Assembly (NCBI GenBank): GCA_022641735.1
Contig: JALCDQ010000003.1
Span: 62,001 to 126,000 of the forward strand
DNA from: Prevotella sp.
GTDB taxonomy: Bacteria; Bacteroidota; Bacteroidia; Bacteroidales; Bacteroidaceae
Direction of reading: 5' to 3'
DNA length: 64,000 nt
This document shows, piece by piece, positions 45,321 to 53,347 of the stretch (the first letter of the stretch is position 1; each line of letters opens with the position of its first letter). The notes under the pieces were generated by a model that had not been told where the DNA came from, searched no databases, and worked only from the letters and a program-made list of their open reading frames with translations. Made by a program: the position numbers and the translations under genes.

Positions 45321-46622
45321 ATGAAATTTCTTGAGAAAGCGCTTGGCTTTGACTCCAAGCAAATGAAACTGAAGACAGAGGTGATTGCTGGAGCCACCAC
45401 CTTTTTAACCATGAGCTACATCTTAGCGGTAAATCCATCCATTCTTTCAAGTACAGGCATGGATAAAGGAGCTCTTTTTACAGGTACTGCACTGGCAGCT
45501 GCCATAGCGACACTTTTACTTGCCTTCATGGCAAAACTTCCTTTCGCACAAGCTCCAAGCATGGGTCTTAATGCCTTTTTTGCCTATACCTTATGTCAGG
45601 CAATGGGTTATTCATGGCAACAATCCTTAGCTATCATGCTGATAGAAGGTATCGTTTTCATTCTGATAACCTTTTTCAATATTCGAGAACTCATATTAAA
45701 CAGCATACCGAAGAATCTCAGGTTTGCCATTTCTGCTGGTATCGGCATGTTCATTGCCTTTATCGGTTTGAAGAACGCAGGTATCATCGTGGCGAAAGAA
45801 GGCACTTTCGTCGGTCTTGGAGCCTTTACTCCTACATGCATCTTAGGTATCATTGCCATCCTCTTGAGCGGTATTCTGATGGCTAGAAAAGTAAAAGGCT
45901 CTCTGTTTTATGGCATCATTCTCGCCACCATTATTGGCATACCATTGGGCGTAACGTCCATTCCTGCAGGCTGGTTACCAGTTTCTGCACCGCAATCCAT
46001 CACTCCCGTATTTTGTCATTTCGACTTTGCTGGCTTCATCAACATAAAAACTCTCCTCGTCATCTTCTCTCTTCTCATTGTCAACATCTTCGATACAGTG
46101 GGCACACTTGTAGGCCTTGCCTATAAGACGGGAATTGTACAACCTGACGGAAGTATTCCTCATGTGAAAGAAGCCATGATGAGTGATGCCATCGGAACGA
46201 CATGCGGTGCCTTGCTGGGCTCTTCCACGATTACCACTTATGTAGAAAGTGCGTCAGGTATAGCTGAAGGTGGACGCAGCGGAATGACTTCTTTTGTGGT
46301 CGGCTTGTTATTTATCATCTCCCTATTATTGTCACCTATCTTCCTCCTTATCCCTGGTGCAGCCACCAGCGGGGCTTTGGTCATGGTCGGAGTATTGATG
46401 ATTGACAGCGTGAAGAAAATCGATTTGAGTGATGTCAGCGAGGCTTTTCCATCTTTCATCACGATGATTACCATGGTGCTTTGCTACTCTATTGCCGATG
46501 GTATATGCCTTGGCATTCTGAGCTATGTCATCGTGAAATTATGCACTTCTCAATTCAAATCCCTCAATGCCACACTCGTCATCTTATCCATCCTGTTTGT
46601 CATAAACTTCATTTGCGGCTAA
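45321..46622 (+). CDS. Purine permease of the NCS2 / AzgA-PbuG group
   Basis: A 433-residue proton symporter with about 12 membrane helices. It has the AzgA-like opening [20 protein letters not shown], the MSYILAVNP helix, [14 protein letters not shown], and [13 protein letters not shown]. This group carries guanine, hypoxanthine or adenine. It starts 2 bp after nudC and is followed by xpt 1 bp later. With Xpt next to it, xanthine/guanine/hypoxanthine uptake is the likely role. Confidence 0.9.
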   Translation: MKFLEKALGFDSKQMKLKTEVIAGATTFLTMSYILAVNPSILSSTGMDKGALFTGTALAAAIATLLLAFMAKLPFAQAPSMGLNAFFAYTLCQAMGYSWQQSLAIMLIEGIVFILITFFNIRELILNSIPKNLRFAISAGIGMFIAFIGLKNAGIIVAKEGTFVGLGAFTPTCILGIIAILLSGILMARKVKGSLFYGIILATIIGIPLGVTSIPAGWLPVSAPQSITPVFCHFDFAGFINIKTLLVIFSLLIVNIFDTVGTLVGLAYKTGIVQPDGSIPHVKEAMMSDAIGTTCGALLGSSTITTYVESASGIAEGGRSGMTSFVVGLLFIISLLLSPIFLLIPGAATSGALVMVGVLMIDSVKKIDLSDVSEAFPSFITMITMVLCYSIADGICLGILSYVIVKLCTSQFKSLNATLVILSILFVINFICG

Positions 46623-46623
46623 G

Positions 46624-47193
46624 ATGAAGGCTCTGATTGACAGAATCAAGAAAGACGGCAAATGTTTTCCGGGAGGAATCCTCAAGGTTGACAAGTTCAT
46701 CAATCATCAGATGGACCCTAATCTGATGAAGCAAATAGCGGTGGAGTTCATTCGCCGCTATGCTTCCACTGAAATTAATAAAATCATAACGATAGAGGCT
46801 TCAGGCATTGCGCCTGCCATCATGATGGGATTTCTACTGGACTTACCGGTCGTCTTTGCAAAGAAAAAGAAGCCTTCCACCATGGATAACATGCTGGAAA
46901 CCAGCGTTTTTTCCTTTACGAAACAACGGGAATATCATGTTGTGATATCTAAGGACTATCTGACGCCTAAGGATAAGGTGCTCTTTGTGGATGACTTTCT
47001 TGCTTATGGCAATGCTGCCAAGGGCATCATCGACTTGTGCAAACAGGCTGGATGTGAACTTGTAGGCATGGCTTTCATCATCGAAAAGGCCTTCCAGCAT
47101 GGTCGCGAAGTCATTGAAGCTTCAGGCATAAGATGCGAAAGTCTTGCCATCATCGACTCTTTGGATAATTGCGAAATCAAGATTCGTGAATAG
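46624..47193 (+). CDS. xpt: Xanthine phosphoribosyltransferase
   Basis: Converts imported xanthine (and often guanine) plus PRPP to the nucleotide. The 189 residues open as Xpt proteins do ([20 protein letters not shown]), with [11 protein letters not shown], the IEASGIAPA loop, and the PRPP site [16 protein letters not shown]. Length is typical (about 190). It ends the four-gene purine operon. No purine riboswitch is seen upstream of it or of the operon. Confidence 0.95.
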   Translation: MKALIDRIKKDGKCFPGGILKVDKFINHQMDPNLMKQIAVEFIRRYASTEINKIITIEASGIAPAIMMGFLLDLPVVFAKKKKPSTMDNMLETSVFSFTKQREYHVVISKDYLTPKDKVLFVDDFLAYGNAAKGIIDLCKQAGCELVGMAFIIEKAFQHGREVIEASGIRCESLAIIDSLDNCEIKIRE

Positions 47194-47311
47194 TTGGAAG
47201 TACTTGCAAAGAACATTTCCGATGGCAGATCTTGCAGATAATACACCCATAAAATAGTGTTTCTTTTCTTGCAAATAACGGTTTGCTTTTAGAAAGATTA
47301 CTCCTCTCAAA

Positions 47312-47528
47312 ACAACTAACGATTGTTTACCTTGTAAAACAGGCTGTTTTACTGCCTAAATCAGGCTGATTCACAGAGTAAAACAGCCTGATTTACAAAG
47401 CCCCTTATTATCAAGCGTTTCGCGAAGGATTGTCCTTTAGATTGTAAGAAGCTACTTTCTTGCCTCTAAAAGGTTATCTTCAGGTATACAAAAAACCGTT
47501 ACTTACATCGTAAATAACGGTTTTCTAC
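47312..47528. repeat. Long 22-bp palindrome array, 10 registers
   Basis: Registers start every 22 bp from 47312 to 47510. Clear units are GTAAAACAGGCTGTTTTAC (47334, perfect), CTAAATCAGGCTGATTCAC (47356), GTAAAACAGCCTGATTTAC (47378), CTAAAAGGTTATCTTCAGG (47466) and GTAAATAACGGTTTTCTAC (47510). The four between (47400-47444 and 47488) are degenerate but stay in phase, for example GCGAAGGATTGTCCTTTAG. Possible older copies precede it out of phase (near 47271). It occupies most of the 352-base convergent gap between xpt and the Spy-like gene. I see no terminator there. Confidence 0.82.
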
Positions 47529-47545
47529 AATTCTTCAAGTTTCAT

Positions 47546-47983
47546 TTAAAGCGGTCCTGGACCTTCTGCAGCCTTCTTGAAAGCCTGTCGATGGAACTTA
47601 TCTTCTGCTCGGATTATCTCCATTACTTTGCCTGCTGGCAGCACTTTCATGAACTTCAGATGATACTCTTGCTGTATTTTTTTAATCTGAATATCGATTT
47701 TATCCATTTTCTTAATAGCCTCTGCACACATATTATCATCTGATGTATCCAGATGACGATAAATTCTCATCTCATGAAAGCAATCGCGCTGCTTGCGCTG
47801 CATCTCTCTGAAGAGTGGGAAAAAGCGGCTCGCTTCCATGGGTGTAAGGGCTGCGCGTTGAGTAATAAACTGTTCCATATCCGCCTCAAACTTCTCGGGA
47901 TCGAAGTGCGGATGCCTTCTGTTTTGTGCATTTAGACCTAATGTAAGCACCAACATTAATAATATAGCAATTGTTTTTTTCAA
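47546..47983 (-). CDS. Spy/CpxP-like periplasmic protein
   Basis: A 145-residue exported protein with a signal peptide ending LNAQ (about 20). The mature part is a helical, charged hairpin with TPMEASRFFPLFREMQRKQR and a long C-terminal helix, like Spy, CpxP and heavy-metal sensor proteins with LTxxQ-type repeats. It is the last gene of the operon with an ECF sigma factor and a membrane anti-sigma candidate, an arrangement common in Bacteroidetes. A role as stress sensor or chaperone is inferred. Confidence 0.7.
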   Translation of the reverse strand: MKKTIAILLMLVLTLGLNAQNRRHPHFDPEKFEADMEQFITQRAALTPMEASRFFPLFREMQRKQRDCFHEMRIYRHLDTSDDNMCAEAIKKMDKIDIQIKKIQQEYHLKFMKVLPAGKVMEIIRAEDKFHRQAFKKAAEGPGPL

Positions 47984-47998
47984 TTTCTATCTCCTTTT

Positions 47999-48358
47999 TT
48001 ATTGATTATCAACAAGCGATGCATAGATATCCTCGTTATCAAGCATGGTATAATCGGCCATTTGGTCAATCGTATTATTAGCCGAAATCTCAATGTGAGT
48101 TTTCGCCATAGGCTCATTTGAAGGCCGCGATGTATGCAGATAAATGCTCAAGCTCATGATTGCACCACAAATACAAGCTGCTGCGAGCATGGCAGGACGA
48201 TAGCGATGCCACCTTGGACGCATGCTGACAGTGCGTGCTTTTTGTTCTGGCAATTTGTCCATGAACTTATCGGCAAAATCATCGAAATAGCCTTCTGGCA
48301 CCTTGAAAGGCGCCTTGTTGCCAAATCTCTGTTTTAATGTCTGTTCTTCTTTGTCCAT
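47999..48358 (-). CDS. Probable membrane anti-sigma factor
   Basis: A 119-residue protein with a cytoplasmic N-terminus containing FKVPEGYFDDFADKFMDKLP, a segment seen in small proteins next to Bacteroidetes ECF sigma genes. One membrane helix lies at about 55-73 (PAMLAAACICGAIMSLSIYL), then a short periplasmic tail. No zinc-type anti-sigma motif is present. Assignment rests on position (49 bp after the sigma gene, 15 bp before the Spy-like gene) and topology. Confidence 0.6.
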   Translation of the reverse strand: MDKEEQTLKQRFGNKAPFKVPEGYFDDFADKFMDKLPEQKARTVSMRPRWHRYRPAMLAAACICGAIMSLSIYLHTSRPSNEPMAKTHIEISANNTIDQMADYTMLDNEDIYASLVDNQ

Positions 48359-48407
48359 GTCAATTCTCCTTATTTTTACTTATTAGACGATGAATCGCCG
48401 TGAAGGT

Positions 48408-48953
48408 TTAATCTTTATGCTTAAAATATTCAGTAATTTTTTGAACTGCAATGTGATAGCTTGCCTTTAGCGCACCTTCACTTGTATCCAAAAGCTTGCT
48501 CATTTCAGAATATTTCATTTCATCAAAATACCTCAGATTGAACACCATACGCTGTACTTCAGGCAAGGTGGCAATGGCTTCTTGCAGTTGGGCCTGCATC
48601 TCATCACCATCAAAATAGTCATCTGCCAACAGGCGACTGGCTACCGTAACGTCCTCATCGGCACTTATGCTACTCGCATTTTTCTGTTTTCTGATGAAAT
48701 CCAACGACAAATTGATGGCGATGCGATAAAGCCATGTGACGATTTTGGATTCACCTTTAAAAGAATCAAGGTTTGTCCAAGCCTTAATAAAAGTATCTTG
48801 CAAGACATCATTTGCATCTTCATGAGACAACACAAAATGACGAATCTTCCAATATAGCGGCTCACTATATTGGCGAACTATCATCTCAAATCCCTTTCGT
48901 TGTGTCTTCGGATTCGACAAAAGTTTCAATATGTCATCTTCACTTATGCTCAC
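48408..48953 (-). CDS. ECF-type sigma-70 factor
   Basis: A 181-residue alternative sigma factor. Region 2 has HEDANDVLQDTFIKAWTNLD and the DNA-melting segment TWLYRIAINLSLDFIRKQK. Region 4 has LPEVQRMVFNLRYFDEMKYS and the HTH LDTSEGALKASYHIAVQKI. It has no extra domains. Its start overlaps the L,D-transpeptidase stop by 4 bp (ATGA at 48950-48953), so the two are coupled. The operon content suggests an envelope-stress response. Confidence 0.92.
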   Translation of the reverse strand: MSISEDDILKLLSNPKTQRKGFEMIVRQYSEPLYWKIRHFVLSHEDANDVLQDTFIKAWTNLDSFKGESKIVTWLYRIAINLSLDFIRKQKNASSISADEDVTVASRLLADDYFDGDEMQAQLQEAIATLPEVQRMVFNLRYFDEMKYSEMSKLLDTSEGALKASYHIAVQKITEYFKHKD

Positions 48954-50509
48954 TTATAATTTGCAAAATATTGGTATATCACCTTATCATAGCCATATAC
49001 ATCATCAAACTCCTGCAGTTTACCTTTCTCATCGGGATAAATGGTGAAGTAAGTAATGAAAATAGGCACTTGCGGATCTACTGGAACAGAGCCTATAATC
49101 AGGCTATGGTCAAGAGTATCAGGCATTTCCTCGTCTTTATCCTGCTTGCCTTTCAGACTGCTTACATCAGCATTCATTGAATAGTTTATCTTGTGGATAA
49201 TATCCTTGTTCTTATCTTTTAAGAGAAAAACAGCCAAATCAAAAGGCTTTTCCACTCTTACACAGCCATGAGAAACCCCACGATCCTCCATTGCAAAAAC
49301 GCCTTTGGATGAAGTATCATGCAGGTAAACTGAGAAACTATTATCAAACCGAAAGATGATTCTTCCCAATGAATTACCTACTCCACCTTCTTGAATAACC
49401 AGATAATCAGGCGATTTCAGCATTGACCAAGTGACTCTCCAAATGTCAACTGTCTTACCTGTTTTCCGCTCTCTGACGAAATAATGATTAGTGGAAAAAT
49501 AATTTGTATCTCCAACATGCTGAATAATGCTTTTATCAATAATGCTTCTGGGGATAATCCATTGCGGATTAATATCCATACGGGTGATATTACTGGTAAG
49601 AAGAGGAGTCTTAGTTTCAAAAGAGCCACAACCTATTCTCATTTTCAAAACTTCATCATCATCGACAGCCATCAATTTAAAAGAAGGAATGTTCACCAAT
49701 ACATATTTCCTATGCTGTTGTGGATAATCCCTCAAACGCCATCTGCACCGCTCCATATTCACCATTATTTTAGGCTTCTCAGAAGACTTAGTTTGAGGGT
49801 TATTGAGCAATGCAAGCAACTCTTTATACATAGGACTTTGGGGCTGAATCTCCTTGAGAAACTCGCTCACGCTGTCATTGGATATTTTTCGAAATGCCTT
49901 TTTATAGAATGAAGATCCTGCACGTTGCATCGAAACATCATACAAACCCCGATAAGAAACGCGAACACTGTCACTGTCGTGAACATCAAGTTTATTGAAA
50001 ATATATCTTGGATTGAAATATCCAAAGCGTTGTCCTGTAACGTATCTCAGATAAGCCTTCGTGAGATTATACTCCAAACGGGCCATCACTTTATTAATAT
50101 TATTATGCGCAGTGTCAAAATCCAAGGTGCGCATACGCTTAAGATCGCTCTGAATCTGCTGAACTCTAAATTTCGACTTAGAGAATCCCAACTTATCAAC
50201 TTGGCTAATATAGGTCAGCAATGTGTCAGCCCTATCATCAATTCCGAGCCTGTCAATCCATAAGAAAGCACCTCTTCGCAGATAATAACTTCGTGTGCGA
50301 TAATCCGCCATCATAGAGTCTGTATCTTCCTTAATCAACATGCCGATTTGTTCCTTTATTCTATGAGAATTAAGTTTATAGGCACCAACGGACATGTCTG
50401 CATATTTATCAAGTGTAAGATTCAAATTTGGATTATACACCTTATTGTGGCATGAACAAAGCATTAATGTCACAAAGAGAAAAGCAAAAATTGAAGAATA
50501 AGACCTCAA
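48950..50509 (-). CDS. L,D-transpeptidase lipoprotein (YkuD/YcbB type)
   Basis: A 519-residue lipoprotein (lipobox LMLCSC, Cys about 18-20) that forms 3-3 crosslinks in peptidoglycan or attaches proteins to it. The large N-terminal region resembles YcbB (LdtD) with RRGAFLWIDRLGIDDRADTL. The YkuD domain ends with the catalytic motif SHGCVRVEKPFDLAVFLL, whose Cys and His are intact. It is co-directional with the ECF sigma factor and overlaps it, so the enzyme may be part of the regulated response. Confidence 0.9.
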   Translation of the reverse strand: MRSYSSIFAFLFVTLMLCSCHNKVYNPNLNLTLDKYADMSVGAYKLNSHRIKEQIGMLIKEDTDSMMADYRTRSYYLRRGAFLWIDRLGIDDRADTLLTYISQVDKLGFSKSKFRVQQIQSDLKRMRTLDFDTAHNNINKVMARLEYNLTKAYLRYVTGQRFGYFNPRYIFNKLDVHDSDSVRVSYRGLYDVSMQRAGSSFYKKAFRKISNDSVSEFLKEIQPQSPMYKELLALLNNPQTKSSEKPKIMVNMERCRWRLRDYPQQHRKYVLVNIPSFKLMAVDDDEVLKMRIGCGSFETKTPLLTSNITRMDINPQWIIPRSIIDKSIIQHVGDTNYFSTNHYFVRERKTGKTVDIWRVTWSMLKSPDYLVIQEGGVGNSLGRIIFRFDNSFSVYLHDTSSKGVFAMEDRGVSHGCVRVEKPFDLAVFLLKDKNKDIIHKINYSMNADVSSLKGKQDKDEEMPDTLDHSLIIGSVPVDPQVPIFITYFTIYPDEKGKLQEFDDVYGYDKVIYQYFANYK

Positions 50510-50514
50510 AGTAA

Positions 50515-50823
50515 TTATCGGATAGAGATCTTGCGGACATACTTGCCCACCTTAATGATATAACAGCCCTTTGGAAGTGATAAATCGTAGCGTCTTTCAT
50601 CACCTTCCACCTTGACGTTCATCACTCTCACCCCAGCCACATTATATATCTGAAGCATCTGACCGTTAGCTCCAGTTATAGTGAGCACTGAGCCTGAAAT
50701 ATTAATTGAGATGTTGTCAAAGTCGTTATCAGTAATCTCAATTGATTCATTTGCACACACCACAGAAGGCATGCCAAACATGAGAAATACTGAAAATATT
50801 GTTGAAAGTATAATTTTATTCAT
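50515..50823 (-). CDS. Tiny secreted protein consisting mainly of a T9SS-type C-terminal domain
   Basis: A 102-residue exported protein. After a signal peptide (about 1-24, ending VCA) and a short acidic linker, residues 45-102 look like a type A T9SS sorting domain: a QIYNVAGVRVMNVKV strand, a SLPKGCYIIKVG turn and a closing basic RKISIR. Normally this domain is the tail of a large enzyme; here almost nothing precedes it. It could be a remnant of a longer secreted protein or a functional minimal cargo. It leads the L,D-transpeptidase operon and has a minus-strand -7 element at 50846-50853. Confidence 0.7.
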   Translation of the reverse strand: MNKIILSTIFSVFLMFGMPSVVCANESIEITDNDFDNISINISGSVLTITGANGQMLQIYNVAGVRVMNVKVEGDERRYDLSLPKGCYIIKVGKYVRKISIR

Positions 50824-50845
50824 ACGCGTACATTATAATATGCAG

Positions 50846-50853
50846 CAAATTTA
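50846..50853 (-). promoter_or_regulatory. -7 element of the CTD-protein / L,D-transpeptidase operon
   Basis: The minus strand reads TAAATTTG, 23 bp before the start codon at 50823. Confidence 0.5.
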
Positions 50854-50908
50854 AGGAATAAATCTTAAATATAGCTCTCGAAATTATATTTTTGTCGAAG
50901 ATTTAATT

Positions 50909-51826
50909 TTATTTAACATCAACTACCATACCTTCATTCGAAAGGTAACTCTCTGGGAATATTTCCCGTGCTTCCTTTACAATAGATTCTTCATCATCAT
51001 ATCGTGCGCTGAAATGGCCTAACAACAGTTTGCCAACATGCCCATTTTTAGCAACTGCAGCAGCCTGTTGAGATGTACTGTGGTAATAGAGTTTGGCACG
51101 TTCCAAACATGAACTGTCATAAGTACTCTCATGATAAAGCAAATTTACCCCTTCTATCAGCTTATACAATGACGGTATATAGCGAGTATCACTACAATAA
51201 GCATAACTTCTGACAGGATCTGGATCGGATGTAAGGCGACTGTTTTCAATAACCTCCCCATCTGCAGTTGTCCAATTTGAACCATTCTTGATATTATCTA
51301 TTTGGCTGATTGGTATTTGATAAAAATCTATCATATCCCTCAAAATATGCCTGCGTGTAGGCTTTTCTTTAAAGAGAAAGCCACAACAAGGAATGCGATG
51401 TTCTAGTGGAATCGTCTCTACTGTCAGGCTCTTATCTTCATAAATTACAGTCTTTGATGTTGTATCAATCGCATGAAAAACAACTTCAAATTCAAGTCCT
51501 CTGCAAAACAAGTCCATGCCCATATTGAGTATTTTTTCCAATTCTTTTGGTGCATAAACATGCAAAGGAGCTGTACGCCCCAACATGCCAAAAGTGGAAA
51601 TAAGACCAATAAGGCCAAAACAATGGTCGCCATGTAAATGAGAAATAAATACACATCCTATCTTCGTGAATCTCATTTTCGACTTACGCAACTGAATTTG
51701 AGTGCCTTCCCCACAATCAACCATAAAGAGTTTTTCGCGAATCTCTACGATTTGGGAAGAAGCAAAATGCTTCAATGTGGGAAGAGCACTACCACAACCA
51801 AGGATATGTATCTTAAATGGCTCCAT
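50909..51826 (-). CDS. rnz: Ribonuclease Z
   Basis: Metallo-beta-lactamase-fold endonuclease that trims tRNA 3' ends. The 305 residues have the opening HILGCGSALPT, the zinc motif HLHGDHCFGL, and later YCSDTRYIPSL, HESTYDSSC and a final HFSARY. Size and motifs fit RNase Z rather than other MBL proteins. It ends the group that starts with mazG. Confidence 0.95.
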   Translation of the reverse strand: MEPFKIHILGCGSALPTLKHFASSQIVEIREKLFMVDCGEGTQIQLRKSKMRFTKIGCVFISHLHGDHCFGLIGLISTFGMLGRTAPLHVYAPKELEKILNMGMDLFCRGLEFEVVFHAIDTTSKTVIYEDKSLTVETIPLEHRIPCCGFLFKEKPTRRHILRDMIDFYQIPISQIDNIKNGSNWTTADGEVIENSRLTSDPDPVRSYAYCSDTRYIPSLYKLIEGVNLLYHESTYDSSCLERAKLYYHSTSQQAAAVAKNGHVGKLLLGHFSARYDDEESIVKEAREIFPESYLSNEGMVVDVK

Positions 51827-51846
51827 TATTTTCTGAAAATCTCACT

Positions 51847-52416
51847 CTATTTTTGACGCTTATAAGTGAAAATCCCTTGTTCGTTTTCTAGGTAAAGGCT
51901 GTCAGCTCCAAGTTCATCTATGTTGAAAGTGTCCTTATTCAGTAACAATTGGCAATTATAAATCTTCCAAGAAGTCCAAGGATTAGTTTCTGCCTTAACG
52001 TTTGATTTGACGACTCCACCTTCCTGAATTTCAAAATTCTTGTCAATACTCATCCACTTACCAAGCAAAGTGGTAAGATTGACAACCTTATTGACTATCA
52101 ATTCCTTATCAGCATTCTTATAGCCTACAACGGCAAGTCTGTCACCAGCAAGCAAGCCTCCCACTACAGGATTTTCATTTGACTCTTCCTCTAACATGAG
52201 ATATGTGAGCGTATCACCAGCATCTGTAACAAGTTGAAGAGTATGCATTGCTGTGCCATCTCCACAAACACCATAGACAGTACTGTCAGGAATAGCATTC
52301 TTGCCCGCCTCTAAACTGTCAGAATCTTTTACCTTGTTTGCTGTTTTGTTGCCTGAACAACTTCCTAATGCGATTGCTACTAGGAACAACACAAATAAAT
52401 AATTAATACCTTTCAT
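51847..52416 (-). CDS. Lipocalin-like lipoprotein
   Basis: A 189-residue lipoprotein (lipobox LGSC, Cys about 20). The mature part has a short spacer and a beta-rich region ending in LLGKWMSIDKNFEIQEGG and ADSLYLENEQGIFTYKRQ, reminiscent of Bacteroidetes lipocalin-like proteins. No ligand can be predicted. It lies between mazG (8 bp) and rnz (20 bp), apparently in one transcript. Confidence 0.65.
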   Translation of the reverse strand: MKGINYLFVLFLVAIALGSCSGNKTANKVKDSDSLEAGKNAIPDSTVYGVCGDGTAMHTLQLVTDAGDTLTYLMLEEESNENPVVGGLLAGDRLAVVGYKNADKELIVNKVVNLTTLLGKWMSIDKNFEIQEGGVVKSNVKAETNPWTSWKIYNCQLLLNKDTFNIDELGADSLYLENEQGIFTYKRQK

Positions 52417-52424
52417 ATTTTTGA

Positions 52425-53246
52425 TTATTTAGTTTCCTGCTTTTTAGCTTCATTCCAAAAATCATCCATTTCTGTTAATGTCATATCTTTCAATGATTTA
52501 TTCATTTCTTTAGACTTCTGCTCAATGTAATTGAATCTATGGATAAACTTCTGATTTGTATGCTCCAAGGCATTATCAGGATTAAGATGATACAATCGGG
52601 CGGCATTAATCACGCTAAAGAGGAAATCGCCCAATTCTTTTGTTGAGTTTTCTTTATCCTCTTTTTTAAGTTCTACTTCCAATTCACCAAGCTCTTCGTA
52701 CACCTTTTTCCAAACATCTTCTTTCTTCTGCCAATCAAAGCCAACGTTACGAGCCTTGTCTTGAATGCGATAAGCTTTTATCAGTGAGGGCAATGCATCG
52801 GGAACTCCTGAAAGAACAGATGTATTCCCATCCTTCTCTTTTTGCTTGATTTGTTCCCATGTTTCCTCTACTCCATCAGCATCAGCAGGCTTCTTCTCAA
52901 GATCTGCTTTTGGATCATAAGGCCAACCCGTCCAATCAATAAAGGGATGACGGAACATCAGTTTCTTCGTCTCCTGATTACAAACATCGGCAATATCATA
53001 AACATCCTCCTCTTTTCCGAGAATAGAATAAAATATCACATGCTCCATCACATCGCCTAGTTCTTTCATTACATCATGGAGATTCCTCTTCATAAGGGCA
53101 TCAGCCAACTCAAAGACTTCTTCAATAGTATTAGGACGAAGACTCTCGAATGTCTGCTTTTTATCCCATGGACATTCCTTGCGTAGGCGTGTCTGAACAT
53201 CAAGTAGACGCCCGAAAGCTTCCATTTTTTCCTCTCTTGTGTGCAT
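52425..53246 (-). CDS. mazG: Nucleoside triphosphate pyrophosphohydrolase MazG
   Basis: House-cleaning enzyme hydrolysing NTPs to NMP and pyrophosphate. The 273 residues contain tandem MazG folds. The first has [20 protein letters not shown] and [16 protein letters not shown]; the second has [20 protein letters not shown] and [14 protein letters not shown]. The E-x-x-E and E-x-x-D metal ligands are present. It has a minus-strand -7 element at 53273-53266, divergent from valS. Confidence 0.94.
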   Translation of the reverse strand: MHTREEKMEAFGRLLDVQTRLRKECPWDKKQTFESLRPNTIEEVFELADALMKRNLHDVMKELGDVMEHVIFYSILGKEEDVYDIADVCNQETKKLMFRHPFIDWTGWPYDPKADLEKKPADADGVEETWEQIKQKEKDGNTSVLSGVPDALPSLIKAYRIQDKARNVGFDWQKKEDVWKKVYEELGELEVELKKEDKENSTKELGDFLFSVINAARLYHLNPDNALEHTNQKFIHRFNYIEQKSKEMNKSLKDMTLTEMDDFWNEAKKQETK

Positions 53247-53265
53247 ATTTGCATATAATTTCTTG

Positions 53266-53273
53266 CAAAAGTA
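53266..53273 (-). promoter_or_regulatory. mazG -7 element
   Basis: The minus strand reads TACTTTTG, 19 bp before the mazG start at 53246. Confidence 0.55.
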
Positions 53274-53295
53274 ATCAATTTCCGTGGAATTTTAT

Positions 53296-53303
53296 TAACT
53301 TTG
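53296..53303 (+). promoter_or_regulatory. valS -7 element
   Basis: TAACTTTG lies 44 bp before the valS ATG at 53348, so upstream in-frame codons are not translated. Confidence 0.6.
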
Positions 53304-53347
53304 CATCGTTTTTTAATCAATTAGAAGAAATAAAAATCATTCACAAT

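Noticed and set aside
46560..46630. Purine riboswitch before xpt
   Set aside because: xpt starts 1 bp after the permease gene, so there is no room, and none is seen upstream of the operon at 42695-42791.
53150..53347. Upstream extension of valS
   Set aside because: It runs through the start of mazG and across the TAACTTTG promoter. The ATG at 53348 starts like other ValS proteins.
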